Source: Salmonella enterica subsp. enterica serovar Typhimurium str. LT2 (GTDB lineage: Bacteria; Pseudomonadota; Gammaproteobacteria; Enterobacterales; Enterobacteriaceae). From it: DNA of 64,000 nucleotides. The position numbers were made by a program, and so were the translations under genes. Every line of letters begins with the position of its first letter. Position 1 is the stretch's first letter. Of this stretch, positions 8,498 to 18,039 are shown piece after piece. Below the pieces are notes generated by a model that did not search any database, was not told where the DNA came from, and was given only the letters and a program-made list of their open reading frames with translations. The DNA lies in assembly GCF_000006945.2 (NCBI RefSeq), contig NC_003197.2:930001-994000 (forward strand), in the 5' to 3' direction.

Positions 8498-9730
8498 ATG
8501 CAGAATCGTTTACAATCAGGCGGCAGGCTGGGACGTCAGGCGCTGCTTTTTCCTCTCTGTCTGGTGCTGTACGAGTTTTCTACTTATATTGGCAACGACA
8601 TGATCCAGCCGGGTATGCTGGCGGTGGTTGAGCAGTATCAGGCGGGCCTGGACTGGGTTCCGACGTCCATGACCGCTTATCTGGCGGGCGGTATGTTCTT
8701 ACAGTGGCTGCTTGGCCCGTTGTCTGACCGGATTGGCCGTCGTCCCGTGATGCTGGCGGGCGTCGTGTGGTTTATTGTCACCTGCCTGGCGACGTTACTG
8801 GCGAAAAACATCGAACAATTTACCTTCCTGCGTTTTTTGCAAGGGATTAGCCTGTGTTTTATCGGCGCTGTAGGGTATGCCGCGATTCAGGAGTCCTTTG
8901 AGGAGGCGGTGTGTATAAAAATTACCGCGCTGATGGCGAACGTGGCGTTAATCGCGCCGCTACTGGGACCACTGGTTGGGGCGGCATGGGTGCATGTTCT
9001 GCCGTGGGAGGGGATGTTTATTTTATTTGCCGCACTGGCCGCTATCGCCTTTTTCGGGCTACAGCGCGCAATGACGGAGACCGCCACGCGGCGGGGCGAA
9101 ACGCTGTCATTTAAGGCGCTGGGCCGGGATTATCGGTTGGTGATAAAAAACCGGCGGTTCGTCGCAGGGGCGTTAGCGCTGGGATTTGTCAGCCTGCCGT
9201 TGTTGGCCTGGATTGCGCAGTCGCCGATTATCATCATTAGCGGCGAACAGCTCAGCAGCTATGAATATGGTCTGCTGCAGGTGCCCGTTTTTGGCGCGCT
9301 CATTGCCGGTAATCTGGTGTTGGCGCGTTTAACCTCCCGACGTACGGTTCGCTCGCTGATCGTGATGGGCGGCTGGCCTATCGTCGCGGGGCTGATCATC
9401 GCCGCGGCGGCGACGGTGGTTTCATCCCATGCTTATTTATGGATGACGGCGGGATTAAGCGTATACGCTTTTGGCATTGGGCTGGCGAATGCCGGACTGG
9501 TGCGTCTGACGCTCTTTTCCAGCGATATGAGTAAAGGAACGGTCTCGGCGGCGATGGGAATGCTACAAATGCTGATTTTTACCGTTGGCATTGAAGTCAG
9601 TAAACACGCCTGGTTAAGCGGCGGCAATGGGCTATTTAGCCTGTTTAATCTGGCAAACGGTATTCTTTGGCTACTGCTGATGCTGGTCTTCTTAAAAGAT
9701 AAGCGGACGGGGAATTTGCAAACAGTCTGA
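8498..9730 (+). CDS. mdfA: Multidrug efflux transporter MdfA (Cmr)
   Basis: MdfA is a proton-driven MFS exporter of cationic and neutral drugs in the inner membrane. Starting at 8498 the protein is 410 residues and begins MQNRLQSGGRLGRQ, as in E. coli. The longer frame from 8420 is not supported. The key membrane-embedded residues E26 and D34 (YEFSTYIGND) and R112 (FLRFLQG) are all present, as is the MFS loop motif GPLSDRIGRRP at about 73-83. A clear terminator follows the gene. Confidence 0.95.
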   Translation: MQNRLQSGGRLGRQALLFPLCLVLYEFSTYIGNDMIQPGMLAVVEQYQAGLDWVPTSMTAYLAGGMFLQWLLGPLSDRIGRRPVMLAGVVWFIVTCLATLLAKNIEQFTFLRFLQGISLCFIGAVGYAAIQESFEEAVCIKITALMANVALIAPLLGPLVGAAWVHVLPWEGMFILFAALAAIAFFGLQRAMTETATRRGETLSFKALGRDYRLVIKNRRFVAGALALGFVSLPLLAWIAQSPIIIISGEQLSSYEYGLLQVPVFGALIAGNLVLARLTSRRTVRSLIVMGGWPIVAGLIIAAAATVVSSHAYLWMTAGLSVYAFGIGLANAGLVRLTLFSSDMSKGTVSAAMGMLQMLIFTVGIEVSKHAWLSGGNGLFSLFNLANGILWLLLMLVFLKDKRTGNLQTV

Positions 9731-9742
9731 GAGAGCGGCTAC

Positions 9743-9768
9743 GCCTGATAAGCTTTCTGTTATCAGGC
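9743..9768. terminator. Hairpin between convergent mdfA and ybjI
   Basis: GCCTGATAA (9743-9751) and TTATCAGGC (9760-9768) form a perfect 9-bp stem with an 8-base loop between two convergent stop codons. The sequence is REP-like (GCCTGATAA). It probably acts as a bidirectional 3'-end element. Confidence 0.65.
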
Positions 9769-9783
9769 ATAGAGAGGCATCCG

Positions 9784-10599
9784 CTAGACGTTGAACGGCG
9801 GCTCGTTGTTTAATACGCTGTCGATAATATCCAGCACGCCTTCCTGGTTGTTCGATCCGGCGCGGTATTTCGCCGCCGCCGCGACTGCTTCGCTGGCGTG
9901 CGACATGGCAAAACTAAACCCGGCCTGACGCAGCATCTCAATATCGTTGCCGCCGTCGCCGAATACCACCACTTCACTATCATGAATGCCCCAGCGCTGC
10001 TGTAACAGACGCAGGCCGTTGGCTTTATGCACGCCGGGAATAATTAAATCAATACTGCCATAGCCGGTATGAACGGGAACCATGATATCGCCAATGGCGT
10101 CGTGCAGCGCCGCCTGTACTTCCGGTATCCGTTCATCGGTAATATTAAGGCCGAATTTGAAAAAGACATCGTTGATATTATTAAAATTATCCACAAACTC
10201 CAGACGATGATAATACATTGCCGCAACGGCTTTTAACGCATCGTCGTAGCGTTTCAGCGTGTAGGCGCTGTTTTTTCCACAGGCGATGATCTCCACATCG
10301 GCGCGTGTGAGCAGGTGTTCGACAACCGCCTGGAAGTCGGCTTTTGTCAGCTCGCCGTTAAAAATATCCTCGCCTTCGCTGACCACCCAGCCGCCGTTTT
10401 CCGCGACAAAAGCGATTTCGTGCGCAATTTCCGGAAAGAACGAGATTAACTGGTAATACTGGTTGCCGCTGGCCACGACAAAGCGAATGCCTTGCCGCTT
10501 CATTTGTTGGTACTGCGCCATAAACCGGTCACGGTTATAGGTTTTTTGATCGCTCAGAAAAGTGCCGTCCATGTCGACGGCGATTAATTTGATACTCAT
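9784..10599 (-). CDS. ybjI: HAD-type sugar-phosphate/flavin phosphatase YbjI
   Basis: This 271-residue cytosolic phosphatase belongs to the Cof subfamily of the HAD superfamily. The catalytic motif is DMDGTFLSD (residues 9-17), and the motif IV region GDGGNDIEML lies in the C-terminal third. The E. coli protein dephosphorylates FMN and sugar phosphates in vitro, so activity here is family-level. The gene overlaps the upstream ybjJ by four bases (ATGA), which indicates co-translation. Confidence 0.93.
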   Translation of the reverse strand: MSIKLIAVDMDGTFLSDQKTYNRDRFMAQYQQMKRQGIRFVVASGNQYYQLISFFPEIAHEIAFVAENGGWVVSEGEDIFNGELTKADFQAVVEHLLTRADVEIIACGKNSAYTLKRYDDALKAVAAMYYHRLEFVDNFNNINDVFFKFGLNITDERIPEVQAALHDAIGDIMVPVHTGYGSIDLIIPGVHKANGLRLLQQRWGIHDSEVVVFGDGGNDIEMLRQAGFSFAMSHASEAVAAAAKYRAGSNNQEGVLDIIDSVLNNEPPFNV

Positions 10600-11807
10600 G
10601 CGTTATGCTCCATCACCGGTTGCGGAGTCGATACAGGTTTGGCGACGGCCTTCGCCACCAGCGCCGCCAGAATAACCAGCGCCAGCACAACCATCATGGC
10701 GCTGCGTAATCCATAATGCTCTCCCAGATAGCCCAACAGCGGCGGCCCGACCAAAAACGCCAGATAGCCGGTCGTGGCGACAACGCTCACGCGCGTCGGC
10801 GCGTCGGGACCGGTATCGCTGGCGGCGGAAATGGTCAGCGGGAAGCCGAGCGAAGCGCCTAAGCCCCAAAGAATGACCGAGACGCCGGCGACCCAGTCGC
10901 TATCGACAAAAATAATCAGGCCAATGCCCAGCGCTCCCATCAACGCGCTGGCGCGAACAACCGTCACCCGGCTATAGCGGTCAATAAACCAGCCGCCGGT
11001 AAAGCGGCCAACGGTCATACCAAGCGTGAAACCGGCGTAGATCAGAGAGCCGGAGGTTGGGCTAAAACCGTGTCCGTCTACCATCAGTAGCGGTAGCCAG
11101 TCATTCGCAGATCCTTCGGCGAATGCCATTGCCAGCACCACCACGCCAATAAGCAAAAGCTGGATGTCCCGATAAAAAGGTAATCCTTTTTCCTGAAGGT
11201 GAGAATCTTCCGATGCGTTTTTACCCGTACCGTCAGGGATCGCCCGAATGGCGATGAAAATGGGCGCGATCGCCACGGCAGCCGCGAGGATGATATGGAT
11301 GTTAGCCGGGACGCTTAATGCGGTTAACGCCATGCCGACACCAGCGCCCGCCAGCGTGCCGAAACTGTAGAAACCATGCATCATCGGCAGAACGGTTTTA
11401 TTCAGCTCGCGTTCGACCGCCGCGCCTTCGACATTAATCGCCACTTCGGCGGCGCCAAAACTGGCGCCGAAAACGGCTAATCCAAGGGCAAAAATCAGCG
11501 GCGAGGCGCACCACAGCGCGACGCTAAGAATAACCATCCCGGTTACTGCACAGGTCATCGTCGTGCGAATAACCTTCCGGGTGCCAAATCGTTTCACCAG
11601 CCAGGCGGAACAAAGAATACCGCTCATTGAACCGATAGAAAGCCCGAATAAGACCGCCCCCATTTCCGCGGTAGAGACGGAAAGAATATCCCGAATAGCA
11701 GGCGTTCGGGTTGCCCAGGAGGCCATCAGCAGTCCGGGTAAAAAGAAGAACATAAACAGCGCCCAGGTACGGCGTTTTAAGGCGTTACGTGAGGAGAGGA
11801 CGGTCAT
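10596..11807 (-). CDS. ybjJ: MFS transporter YbjJ
   Basis: The 403-residue protein is a 12-helix major facilitator with an MFS repeat at GFTLGMTVGRFTGGWFIDRY. Its substrate is unknown. It forms a two-gene operon with ybjI, so an export or uptake role connected with a phosphorylated sugar or flavin is possible but speculative. It is divergent from rcdA (ybjK), a TetR regulator known to control this neighbourhood in E. coli. Confidence 0.9.
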   Translation of the reverse strand: MTVLSSRNALKRRTWALFMFFFLPGLLMASWATRTPAIRDILSVSTAEMGAVLFGLSIGSMSGILCSAWLVKRFGTRKVIRTTMTCAVTGMVILSVALWCASPLIFALGLAVFGASFGAAEVAINVEGAAVERELNKTVLPMMHGFYSFGTLAGAGVGMALTALSVPANIHIILAAAVAIAPIFIAIRAIPDGTGKNASEDSHLQEKGLPFYRDIQLLLIGVVVLAMAFAEGSANDWLPLLMVDGHGFSPTSGSLIYAGFTLGMTVGRFTGGWFIDRYSRVTVVRASALMGALGIGLIIFVDSDWVAGVSVILWGLGASLGFPLTISAASDTGPDAPTRVSVVATTGYLAFLVGPPLLGYLGEHYGLRSAMMVVLALVILAALVAKAVAKPVSTPQPVMEHNA

Positions 11808-11974
11808 AGCGTCAGGCCAGAAAATAGAAGCGAGAGGTAAACATTAGCAAGCTTGTGTACATTTGTACATATCATCGTCATACTTCATTGTGCAGACAGT
11901 TTTTACTGTCTGTTTTTTCAGCGTAAGCGGCAGGCTACTATCGCCTGCATCCTGAATGAGATGTGGAACTCATC

Positions 11975-12595
11975 ATGAAAGAAAATGCCGTAAGACGCGC
12001 CAATGATCCTAAGCGACGGGAAAAAATAATTCAGGCCACACTGGAAGCGGTAAAGACCTATGGCGTTCATGCCGTGACGCACCGGAAAATCGCCGCTATC
12101 GCTCAGGTGCCGCTTGGCTCGATGACCTACTATTTTGCCGGTATGGATGCGTTATTGAGTGAAGCTTTTACACTTTTCACCGAGAACATGTCGCGTCAAT
12201 ACCAGGACTTTTTTGCGCAGGTGACGGATGCGGAGGGGGCGTGCCAGGCGATAACGGAAATGATTTACGGCTCGCAGGTTACGACGCCGGATAATATGGC
12301 GTTAATGTATCAGTTATATGCCTATGCCAGCGATAAGCCGGCGTTAAAAATAGTCATGCAAAACTGGATGCAGCGTAGCCAGAATACGCTGGCGCAGTGG
12401 TTTGACGCACAGACCGCCCGAGCGCTGGATGCGTTTATCGAGGGGATGACGCTGCATTTTGTAACGGATCGAACGCCGCTGGCGCGTGAAGCGATTTTAC
12501 AGATGGTAAAGCGAATCGCCGGAGTGTCAATGTCGTGTCACTCTGCGTTGGGCAACAAAAAACCCACCAACCTTGAACCGAAATGGCGGGGTTGA
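11975..12595 (+). CDS. rcdA: TetR-family regulator RcdA (YbjK)
   Basis: RcdA is a TetR-type regulator. In E. coli it activates csgD and controls stress and biofilm genes. The N-terminal helix-turn-helix is visible (AVTHRKIAAIAQVPLGSMTY). I prefer the ATG at 11975 (206 residues, MKENAVRRANDPKRRE); a GTG at 11963 is possible. Compared with the E. coli protein of about 178 residues, the frame continues some 20 residues past the usual ...RIAG end. The extra codons run through the antisense strand of the RybB terminator stem. Orthology is clear; whether the C-terminal extension is real protein or read-through of a lost stop is open. Confidence 0.88.
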   Translation: MKENAVRRANDPKRREKIIQATLEAVKTYGVHAVTHRKIAAIAQVPLGSMTYYFAGMDALLSEAFTLFTENMSRQYQDFFAQVTDAEGACQAITEMIYGSQVTTPDNMALMYQLYAYASDKPALKIVMQNWMQRSQNTLAQWFDAQTARALDAFIEGMTLHFVTDRTPLAREAILQMVKRIAGVSMSCHSALGNKKPTNLEPKWRG

Positions 12596-12635
12596 TGGGC
12601 TCCACAAAATGGGGACATCAAAGAAAAGCAGTGGC
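12557..12635 (-). ncRNA. rybB: RybB, sigma-E-dependent Hfq-binding small RNA
   Basis: On the minus strand a 79-base unit starts GCCACTGCTTTTC at 12635 and ends in a stem-loop followed by a run of six U at 12557-12562. It matches RybB, which I recognise by its 5' seed and its position between ybjK and ybjL. RybB is made in envelope stress and base-pairs through its 5' end with mRNAs of outer-membrane proteins to cause their decay. The terminator stem pairs ACCCACCAACC with GGTTGATGGGT-type sequence with one wobble. It overlaps the 3' end of rcdA on the other strand by about 39 bases. Confidence 0.95.
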
Positions 12636-12640
12636 AATAG

Positions 12641-12669
12641 GTATGACTGATGCTTTAACGAAAAGTTCG
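12641..12669 (-). promoter_or_regulatory. Sigma-E promoter of rybB
   Basis: Reading the minus strand, the -35 element GAACTT lies at 12668-12663 and a -10 region TCAGTCA at 12650-12644, just upstream of the RNA start at 12635. This resembles the sigma-E consensus GGAACTT ... TCTGA and agrees with the known sigma-E control of rybB. Confidence 0.75.
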
Positions 12670-12711
12670 ACCTATTGGCAAAATTTTTTCACTTAAAGGC
12701 AAACTTCAGTT

Positions 12712-14397
12712 TTATCCTAACCCCGGCCAGATGATGACAATAAGCGTCCCCGCCAGCGTTAGCAGAACGTTGGCGATGGCGTAAGTCCCCGCATAACCCA
12801 GCGCTGGAATATTACTGCGCGCCGTATCGCTAATGATTTCCATCGCCGGGGCGCAGGTACGCGCGCCCATCATGGCACCGAACAGCAGCGCCCGGTTCAT
12901 GCGCAGCACATAAGCGCCAAACAAGAAGCAGATCACCACCGGTACCAGGCTGACGACAAGCCCGGCGATCAGCATTTGTCCGCCGACCGCGCCCAGACCG
13001 TTGCTGATACCGCTGCCGGCGCTTAAACCAACGCCTGCCATAAACACCATCAAGCCGAATTCTTTCACCATATTAAGCGCGCCCTGCGGAATATAACCAA
13101 AGGTAGGATGGTTAGCGCGCAGGAAACCGAGCATGATCCCGGCGAACAGCAATCCGGCCGCGTTGCCGATACCGAAACTAAAATTGCTGAACTGGAAGGT
13201 AATCATCCCGATCATTAACCCGATGATAAAAAAAGCGCAGAAGGCAAGCAGGTCCGTCACCTGACTATGAATCGAAATAAAACCAATGCGATCGGCGATG
13301 GTTTTTACGCGTCTGGCGTCGCCGCTCACCTGTAACACGTCGCCTTTATTCAGCACGACGTTATCGTCGATAGGCATTTCGATCTGGCTGCGGATGACGC
13401 GGTTAAGGAAGCAGCCATGATCGGTCAGCTTGAGCTGAGCGAGGCGGCGACCGACCGCATTGTGGTTTTTCACCACAATTTCTTCCGTCACGATGCGCAT
13501 ATCAAGCAGATCGCGATCAAATACTTCCTTACCATTACGGAAGCTGGGATCGAGCCTGGCGTGCGCGTCCGGATAGCCGACCAGCGCAATCTCATCGCCC
13601 ATTTGCAGCACCGCATCGCCATCCGGGTTCGCCAGAATACCGTTACGGCGAATACGTTCGATATAGCAGCCTGTCTGGCGGTAAATACCCAGCTCGCGCA
13701 GGTTTTTACCGTCAGTCCAGGCCACCAGTTCCGGGCCAACCCGATAGGCGCGGATAACCGGCAAATAAACCTTGCGATTAGCATCGGTATCCAGACCGCG
13801 CTCGCGAGCAATTTGCTGGGCGCTGGTTTGCAAATCCTGATGCTGTAGTTTAGGCAAGTAGCGCGCGCCCACGATCAGACTGACCAACCCAATCAGATAG
13901 GTCAGGGCATAGCCCAGGCTCAGATTATCAAGAGCGGAGGAGAGTTGGGTGCTGGCGATGCCGGAATGTCGCAGGGTATCGCCTGCGCCAACCAGCACGG
14001 GCGTGGAGGTCATTGAGCCGGCCAGCATACCGGCCGTCAGGCCGATATCCCAGCCGAATAGCTTACCAAGGCCTAAGGCGATTAGCAGAGCGCTACCGAC
14101 CATGACCAGGGCAAGCATCAGATAATTTTTACCGTCGCGAAAAAAAATCGAAAAAAAGTTGGGGCCAGCCTCGACGCCGACACAAAAAATAAACAGCATA
14201 AATCCCAGATTTAGCGCGTCGGTGTTAATACTGAAGTGTTGCTGCCCTAATAATAGAGAGACCACTAAAACGCCAATGGAATTACCAAGTTGGACTGAAC
14301 CCAGACGTAACTTGCCAAGACACAGGCCAAGAGCCAGGACCACAAATAATAACAGGATGTAATTCCCATTTAACAAATCTGCGACGTTTATATTCAC
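12712..14397 (-). CDS. ybjL: Putative transporter YbjL (AAE/AspT-YidE family)
   Basis: The 561-residue inner-membrane protein has the family layout: an N-terminal block of membrane helices, two cytosolic TrkA-C (RCK_C) domains at about residues 200-370 (the second contains [12 protein letters not shown]), and a second membrane block. The family includes the aspartate:alanine exchanger AspT. YbjL has been linked to glutamate/acidic amino acid export in E. coli, but the physiological substrate is not established. The gene is monocistronic, and its 3' end is close to the rybB promoter. Confidence 0.9.
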
Positions 14398-14667
14398 GGA
14401 GACTAACTTCTTGTTTACGAGTAAGCTGTTGAAAGAAATGGTAATTTACGCTACTGTTTTTATCATGAATTAAGGGTGCAATCGTATTGCATACAGCATC
14501 CAAATAAAAACAACACAACAATATATCCTGCTAGTTTAATCTTATTGCGTACTAACGGCTATAAGAATCGTGCAGGTGTGTTTTTGGCATGGAATGCCAC
14601 ATGACTTTATCTGACTGGATGCCTCACGGCGGAAAGCGTGTTCGATAGAGAGTGTCAGGAGGAACGA

Positions 14668-15045
14668 TTGAAACATAAACACGGGTGGGCAAGCGTTGTC
14701 TGCTGCTTTGTACTCTTTATTGTGGTGTGTCTTTCATTAACTATGCATGTACAAGGCGCTTTTCGCGCGGCAGGGCATCCTGAGATTGGACTGTTATTTT
14801 TTACGTTGCCTGGTGCGGTGGCCAGCTTTTGTTCTCACCGGCGCGAGGTGATCCGACCGCTGATCGGGGCGATGCTGGCGGCGCCGTTTTGCCTGGTGTT
14901 AATGCGCGTGGTATTTATGCCTACCCGATCGTTTTGGCAAGAACTCGCGTGGTTATTTAGCGCCGTATTCTGGTGTGCGTTAGGCGCGCTCTGTTATTTG
15001 TTTATTAGCAGCCTGTTTAGCCACCGGCGAAAAAAACGCCGATAG
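14668..15045 (+). CDS. ybjM: Inner-membrane protein YbjM
   Basis: This small membrane protein of 125 residues has four predicted hydrophobic segments. I place the start at the TTG codon at 14668 because it follows AGGAGG by the ideal distance and gives the same length and N-terminus (MKHKHGWAS...) as the E. coli protein. The ATG at 14638 has no ribosome-binding site. The function is unknown. It converges on grxA. Confidence 0.85.
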   Translation: MKHKHGWASVVCCFVLFIVVCLSLTMHVQGAFRAAGHPEIGLLFFTLPGAVASFCSHRREVIRPLIGAMLAAPFCLVLMRVVFMPTRSFWQELAWLFSAVFWCALGALCYLFISSLFSHRRKKRR

Positions 15046-15046
15046 C

Positions 15047-15065
15047 GCCCTCCGTCAGAGGGCGT
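15047..15065. terminator. Hairpin between convergent ybjM and grxA
   Basis: CGCCCTC (15047-15053) and GAGGGCG (15059-15065) make a perfect 7-bp GC stem with a 5-base loop directly after the ybjM stop. The U-tract is weak on both strands. Position argues for a shared transcription end. Confidence 0.5.
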
Positions 15066-15076
15066 TGCCAGAGCAA

Positions 15077-15340
15077 TCAGGCGAAAAGATTCAGATTTTC
15101 TTTTGCCCATGCTTCAAAATCCGTACAGCCGCCGATATGTTTTTGATCGACAAAAATCTGCGGTACGGTTTCTACAGGTTTACCTACGGTTTTTTCCAAA
15201 TCCGCTTTAGTAATGCCTTCAGCATGGATATCAATATAGCGGTAGTTGAAATCGTCGCGTTCTTTGCTCAGTTTTTCCGCCAACTCTTTTGCACGCACGC
15301 AATAAGGGCACCCTGGACGGCCAAAAATAACAGTAAACAT
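15077..15340 (-). CDS. grxA: Glutaredoxin 1
   Basis: GrxA reduces ribonucleotide reductase, PAPS reductase and OxyR using glutathione. The 87-residue protein starts at 15340 after a strong GAGGAGAG site, and an upstream ATG extension is rejected. The active site is GCPYC at residues 10-14. The TVPQIFVD segment with the cis-proline and the GGCTDF loop complete the thioredoxin fold. E. coli GrxA is OxyR-activated; I did not identify the OxyR site here. Confidence 0.95.
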   Translation of the reverse strand: MFTVIFGRPGCPYCVRAKELAEKLSKERDDFNYRYIDIHAEGITKADLEKTVGKPVETVPQIFVDQKHIGGCTDFEAWAKENLNLFA

Positions 15341-15509
15341 ATCTCTCCTCGAACATAAAGCCAGACGGCGAACAGGTGTTATCATGCCGCGATTTACGGC
15401 AGATGAAAAGCAGGTTACGCCTGTTCCTTTGATAACCCAGGGCTATATCTGTTAAGCACGCCGGACCAGAACGTTCTACACTGTGCGTCAGTTAACCGGG
15501 AGGCTTGAT

Positions 15510-15800
15510 ATGCGCACGATTGGCGTGTTACCCAAAAGCGTACTGATACTGGAATACCTCGGTATGATTTTGCTGGCGCTTGCTCTGCTATCGCTTAATC
15601 ATTACCTTACGCTGCCCGCGCCGTTCAATACGCCGCTGGCTGGCGTATTGATGGTTTTCCTCGGCGTCGTGTTGATCCTCCCCGCCGCGGTGGCGATGAT
15701 GTGGCGTATTGCGCAGTTACTGGCGCCGCAGTTGATGAAACGTCCACCCGACATTTCTTCCCGTTCAGATAGAGAAAAGCATAATGAGTCCGACCATTGA
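15510..15800 (+). CDS. ybjC: Small inner-membrane protein YbjC
   Basis: The 96-residue protein has two hydrophobic segments and is the ortholog of E. coli YbjC (95 residues). The start at 15510 follows GGGAGG; the upstream ATG at 15483 is less likely. Its last 17 bases overlap the start of nfsA, so the two are translationally coupled. In E. coli the ybjC-nfsA-rimK-ybjN cluster is SoxRS-inducible. The function of YbjC is unknown. Confidence 0.88.
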   Translation: MRTIGVLPKSVLILEYLGMILLALALLSLNHYLTLPAPFNTPLAGVLMVFLGVVLILPAAVAMMWRIAQLLAPQLMKRPPDISSRSDREKHNESDH

Positions 15801-16506
15801 ACTTCTTTGTGGCCATCGTTCTATTCGCCATTTCACCGATGAACCCGTGACTGACGCGCAGCGAGAGGCCATTATTGCCGCCGCGCGCAGCACGTCCAGT
15901 TCCAGTTTTTTACAGTGCAGCTCTATTATCCGTATTACCGATCGGGCGCTGCGTGAGGCGTTAGTGCCCCTGACGGGCGGGCAAAAGCATGTGGCGCAGG
16001 CCGCTGAGTTCTGGGTATTTTGCGCCGATTTTAATCGTCATTTGCAGATCTGTCCTGACGCGCAGCTGGGGCTTGCCGAACAACTGTTGCTCGGTGTCGT
16101 CGATACGGCGATGATGGGGCAAAACGCGCTGACGGCGGCGGAATCACTGGGGTTAGGCGGCGTGTATATCGGCGGCATCCGTAACAATATTGAGTCTGTT
16201 ACCGAACTATTAAAATTGCCGAAGCATGTATTGCCGCTCTTTGGCCTGTGTTTGGGATGGCCTGCGGATAATCCGGATCTGAAACCGCGCCTGCCTGCCG
16301 AGCTTGTGGTTCATGAGAACCAGTATCAACCGCTTGATGAAAAGCTGCTGGCGCGCTATGACGAGCAGTTGGCTGAGTATTATCTGACCCGCGGCAGTAA
16401 TACGCGACGCGATACCTGGAGCGATCATATCCGTCGCACCCTGATTAAAGAAAATCGCCCATTTATCCTTGAATATTTGCATAAACAGGGCTGGGCGACG
16501 CGCTAA
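15784..16506 (+). CDS. nfsA: Oxygen-insensitive NADPH nitroreductase NfsA
   Basis: NfsA is a cytosolic FMN-dependent homodimeric enzyme. It reduces nitroaromatics and quinones with NADPH by two-electron transfer and activates nitrofurans. The 240 residues equal the E. coli enzyme. The N-terminal CGHRSIRHFTDEPV is the FMN-binding arginine-rich motif, and GLGGVYIGGIRN in the middle is characteristic. It belongs to the ybjC-nfsA-rimK-ybjN cluster. Confidence 0.95.
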   Translation: MSPTIELLCGHRSIRHFTDEPVTDAQREAIIAAARSTSSSSFLQCSSIIRITDRALREALVPLTGGQKHVAQAAEFWVFCADFNRHLQICPDAQLGLAEQLLLGVVDTAMMGQNALTAAESLGLGGVYIGGIRNNIESVTELLKLPKHVLPLFGLCLGWPADNPDLKPRLPAELVVHENQYQPLDEKLLARYDEQLAEYYLTRGSNTRRDTWSDHIRRTLIKENRPFILEYLHKQGWATR

Positions 16507-16563
16507 AACCTGCGGGCCAGTGTATGATACGCGGGCTTTTCAGGGTTTTCAGCGAGGTGCAGG

Positions 16564-17466
16564 GTGAAAATTGCCATATTGTCCAGGGATGGAACGCTCT
16601 ATTCTTGCAAACGTCTGCGCGAAGCGGCGATGCGGCGCGGCCATCTGGTCGAGATACTCGATCCTCTTTCCTGCTATATGAATATTAATCCGGCAGCGTC
16701 GTCGATCCATTACAAGGGGCGTCGTCTGCCCCATTTTGACGCCGTTATTCCCCGTATTGGTTCGGCCATTACCTTTTATGGTACCGCTGCGCTACGTCAG
16801 TTTGAGCTATTGGGTAGCTATCCGCTGAATGAATCCGTCGCCATTACCCGCGCGCGCGATAAGCTGCGATCGCTACAACTTCTGGCGCGCCAGGGGATCG
16901 ATCTTCCCATTACCGGGATCGCCCATTCGCCGGATGATACCAGCGATCTTATTAAGATGGTTGGCGGGGCGCCGCTGGTCGTGAAGCTGGTAGAAGGCAC
17001 GCAAGGGATCGGCGTGGTATTGGCGGAGACGCGTCAGGCTGCTGAAAGCGTTATTGATGCGTTTCGGGGGCTCAATGCCCATATCCTGGTTCAGGAATAC
17101 ATTGCCGAAGCTAAAGGATGCGATATTCGTTGTCTGGTCGTCGGCAATGAGGTTGTGGCGGCGATTGAGCGGTGCGCGAAAGCCGGTGATTTTCGCTCCA
17201 ATCTTCATCGTGGCGGGGTGGCCAGCATCGCGACGATCACGCCCCGTGAACGGGATATCGCCATCAAAGCCGCACAGACGCTGGGGCTGGATGTGGCGGG
17301 TGTCGATATTTTACGCGCCGCGCGCGGGCCGCTGGTGATGGAGGTGAATGCCTCGCCGGGACTGGAAGGTATCGAAAAGACTACGGGCGTGGATATCGCG
17401 GGGCGAATGATTCAGTGGATAGAACGTCACGCTACGCCTGAATTTTGCCTTAAAATCGGCGGCTAA
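16564..17466 (+). CDS. rimK: Ribosomal protein S6--L-glutamate ligase RimK
   Basis: RimK adds glutamate residues to the C-terminus of ribosomal protein S6 (RpsF) and can make poly-glutamate. It is an ATP-grasp enzyme of 300 residues. The start is the GTG at 16564 after a GCAGG site. The ATP-grasp core is visible: VVKLVEGTQGIGVV, the VQEYIAEAKGCDIRCLVV segment, and the metal-binding VMEVNASPGLEGIE near the C-terminus. Confidence 0.95.
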   Translation: MKIAILSRDGTLYSCKRLREAAMRRGHLVEILDPLSCYMNINPAASSIHYKGRRLPHFDAVIPRIGSAITFYGTAALRQFELLGSYPLNESVAITRARDKLRSLQLLARQGIDLPITGIAHSPDDTSDLIKMVGGAPLVVKLVEGTQGIGVVLAETRQAAESVIDAFRGLNAHILVQEYIAEAKGCDIRCLVVGNEVVAAIERCAKAGDFRSNLHRGGVASIATITPRERDIAIKAAQTLGLDVAGVDILRAARGPLVMEVNASPGLEGIEKTTGVDIAGRMIQWIERHATPEFCLKIGG

Positions 17467-17562
17467 TCGCAATCGTGGATTCCGCCGTAGTACGAAGCAC
17501 GCTTTTTGCGTAAGCTGTGCCGGTAATTTTTTCATCGTCATCGTAAGAGGTAGCACTTTATT

Positions 17563-18039
17563 ATGATATCACTGGTCGTTCCCACTCTGGATACGTTGCG
17601 TCAATGGCTCGACGACCTGGGCATGAATTTCTTCGAATGTGATACCTGCCAGGCGCTGCATTTGCCGCATATGCAGAATTTTGACGGCGTCTACGATGCT
17701 AAAATCGATTTGGTGGACAACACCGTTCTTTTTTCCGCGATGGCGGAGGTCAGGCCTTCCGCGTTGCTGCCGCTGGCGGCCGATCTCTCTGCTATTAACG
17801 CCAGTTCGTTGACGGTAAAAGCCTTTCTCGATATGCAGGATGATAATCTGCCAAAACTGGTTGTGTGCCAGTCTTTATCCGTTATGCAAGGCGTCACCTA
17901 CGAACAGTTCGAATGGTTTGTTCGCCAAAGTGAAGAGCAGATTTCTATGGTGATCCTTGAGGCCGGGGCGCATCAGCTTCTGTTTAACGCGGAAGAAGAC
18001 GCGCAAAAAACCAGCGCAGTTGACCATTTTCTTCACTAA
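17563..18039 (+). CDS. ybjN: YbjN family protein
   Basis: The 158-residue acidic cytosolic protein belongs to the YbjN family, with a type III secretion chaperone-like fold. In E. coli it influences motility, biofilm and stress phenotypes when overproduced, but its molecular role is unknown. It follows rimK by about 95 bases on the same strand. Confidence 0.88.
   Translation: MISLVVPTLDTLRQWLDDLGMNFFECDTCQALHLPHMQNFDGVYDAKIDLVDNTVLFSAMAEVRPSALLPLAADLSAINASSLTVKAFLDMQDDNLPKLVVCQSLSVMQGVTYEQFEWFVRQSEEQISMVILEAGAHQLLFNAEEDAQKTSAVDHFLH

Noticed and set aside
8498..9730. Upstream starts extending mdfA, dacC, ybjG, artI and artP
   Set aside because: In each case the longer frame adds residues not present in the E. 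coli ortholog as recalled, and lacks a ribosome-binding site or runs into the neighbouring gene.
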